The notes under the pieces: model-generated
Seen by the model: the letters and a program-made list of their open reading frames with translations, nothing else
Told to the model about the DNA's origin: nothing
Database searches by the model: none
From: Martinezella multihospitum
GTDB taxonomy: Bacteria; Pseudomonadota; Alphaproteobacteria; Rhizobiales; Rhizobiaceae
Length of the DNA: 64,000 nt
Assembly (NCBI RefSeq): GCF_900094585.1
Contig: NZ_FMAG01000006.1
Coordinates: 356,743-420,742, forward strand
Direction: 5' to 3'
Shown here: piece by piece, positions 63,479 to 64,000 of the stretch
Numbering within the stretch: the stretch's first letter is position 1
Layout: each line of letters begins with the position of its first letter
Position numbers and translations under genes: made by a program

Positions 63479-64000
63479 TTACTCGACGATGGAAGCCACG
63501 ATGCCAGCGCCGACGGTACGGCCGCCTTCGCGGATCGCGAAGCGAAGCTTTTCTTCCATCGCGATCGGAACGATCAGCTCAACGGCAACGGTGACGTTGT
63601 CGCCAGGCATAACCATTTCCGTGCCTTCCGGAAGCGTCACGATGCCGGTCACGTCAGTCGTACGGAAGTAGAACTGCGGACGGTAGTTCGTGAAGAACGG
63701 CGTATGACGGCCGCCTTCTTCCTTCGTCAGGATGTAGGCTTCGGCCATGAACTTCTTGTGCGGCTTCACGGAGCCCGGCTTGCACAGGATCTGACCACGC
63801 TCGACGCCGTCACGGTTCACACCGCGGATCAGCGCACCGATGTTGTCGCCAGCCTGGCCCTGATCGAGCAGCTTGCGGAACATTTCAACGCCGGTAACCG
63901 TCGTCTTCGACGTCGGACGAATGCCGACGATTTCGACTTCTTCACCAACCTTGACGATACCACGCTCGACGCGGCCCGTCACAACCGTACCACGGCCAGA
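63479..64000 (-). CDS. tuf: Elongation factor Tu, C-terminal part (cut by window end)
   Basis: The last 173 residues plus stop of EF-Tu, from SGRGTVVTGRVERGIVKVGE through domain 2 (DQGQAGDNIGALIRGVNRDG, ERGQILCKPGSVKPHKKF) and domain 3 (EGGRHTPFFTNYRPQFYFRT, ending GRTVGAGIVASIVE). Delivers aminoacyl-tRNA to the ribosome; the GTPase domain lies beyond the window. Its place ahead of rpsJ matches the str-S10 order; whether it is tufA or tufB cannot be told. Confidence 0.98.
   Translation of the reverse strand, partial: SGRGTVVTGRVERGIVKVGEEVEIVGIRPTSKTTVTGVEMFRKLLDQGQAGDNIGALIRGVNRDGVERGQILCKPGSVKPHKKFMAEAYILTKEEGGRHTPFFTNYRPQFYFRTTDVTGIVTLPEGTEMVMPGDNVTVAVELIVPIAMEEKLRFAIREGGRTVGAGIVASIVE

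Overview
The window reads as a chromosomal segment of an alphaproteobacterium of the Rhizobium/Agrobacterium group. This rests on the family content (class II NrdJ, HlyU-family, DUF1883, MsrPQ, Lrp next to alanine dehydrogenase), the GC-rich coding style, the tandem order tuf-S10-spc-alpha, and intergenic palindromes of the sort common in rhizobia. That placement is inference from recalled families; no database was searched. There is no phage, plasmid, IS element or CRISPR array.

Layout. 1-13.9 kb holds metabolic and stress genes, mostly as single genes or divergent regulator-target pairs: ald/Lrp, an exo/endonuclease-phosphatase protein, a PilZ protein, a Tat-exported 2',3'-cyclic nucleotidase, LysR/azoR, TetR/SDR, HlyU, ilvA, tRNA-Leu(UAA), wrbA, a CinA-N protein, a tandem UspA and xanthine phosphoribosyltransferase. 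13.9-18.4 kb is the B12-dependent ribonucleotide reductase nrdJ behind a 773-bp leader with two NrdR-box-like sites 31 bp apart. 18.6-25.4 kb is a loose set of accessory genes: a 35-aa membrane protein, DUF1963, an APH-like kinase with an altered catalytic loop, an acyltransferase, an alpha/beta hydrolase and an ABC-F ATPase.

25.4-31.8 kb is the most unusual part. Four overlapping minus-strand genes encode, in transcription order, a 4-TM coiled-coil membrane protein, a single-pass VWA-like protein, a 4-TM MotA/ExbB-like protein with a long coiled coil, and a MotB-like OmpA-domain protein with a Glu in its TM helix. A SARP/TPR regulator lies just upstream on the same strand. I read this as an uncharacterised ion-driven envelope machine; its function is unknown.

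32-48.5 kb is housekeeping and accessory again: a ketopantoate reductase-like gene, a DapA-family protein lacking both key catalytic residues between tiny membrane proteins, DUF1883, rarA-degQ, ilvD, msrPQ, and a marR-FUSC-DUF1656-HlyD efflux operon. A TetR gene follows with a decayed TetR fragment beside it, then DinB and DUF2809. 48.5-64 kb is the ribosomal superoperon on the minus strand from tuf (cut by the window end) to rplQ, including secY, adk and rpoA. It carries a strong hairpin terminator between rplO and secY and a terminator-like hairpin between rpsQ and rplN.
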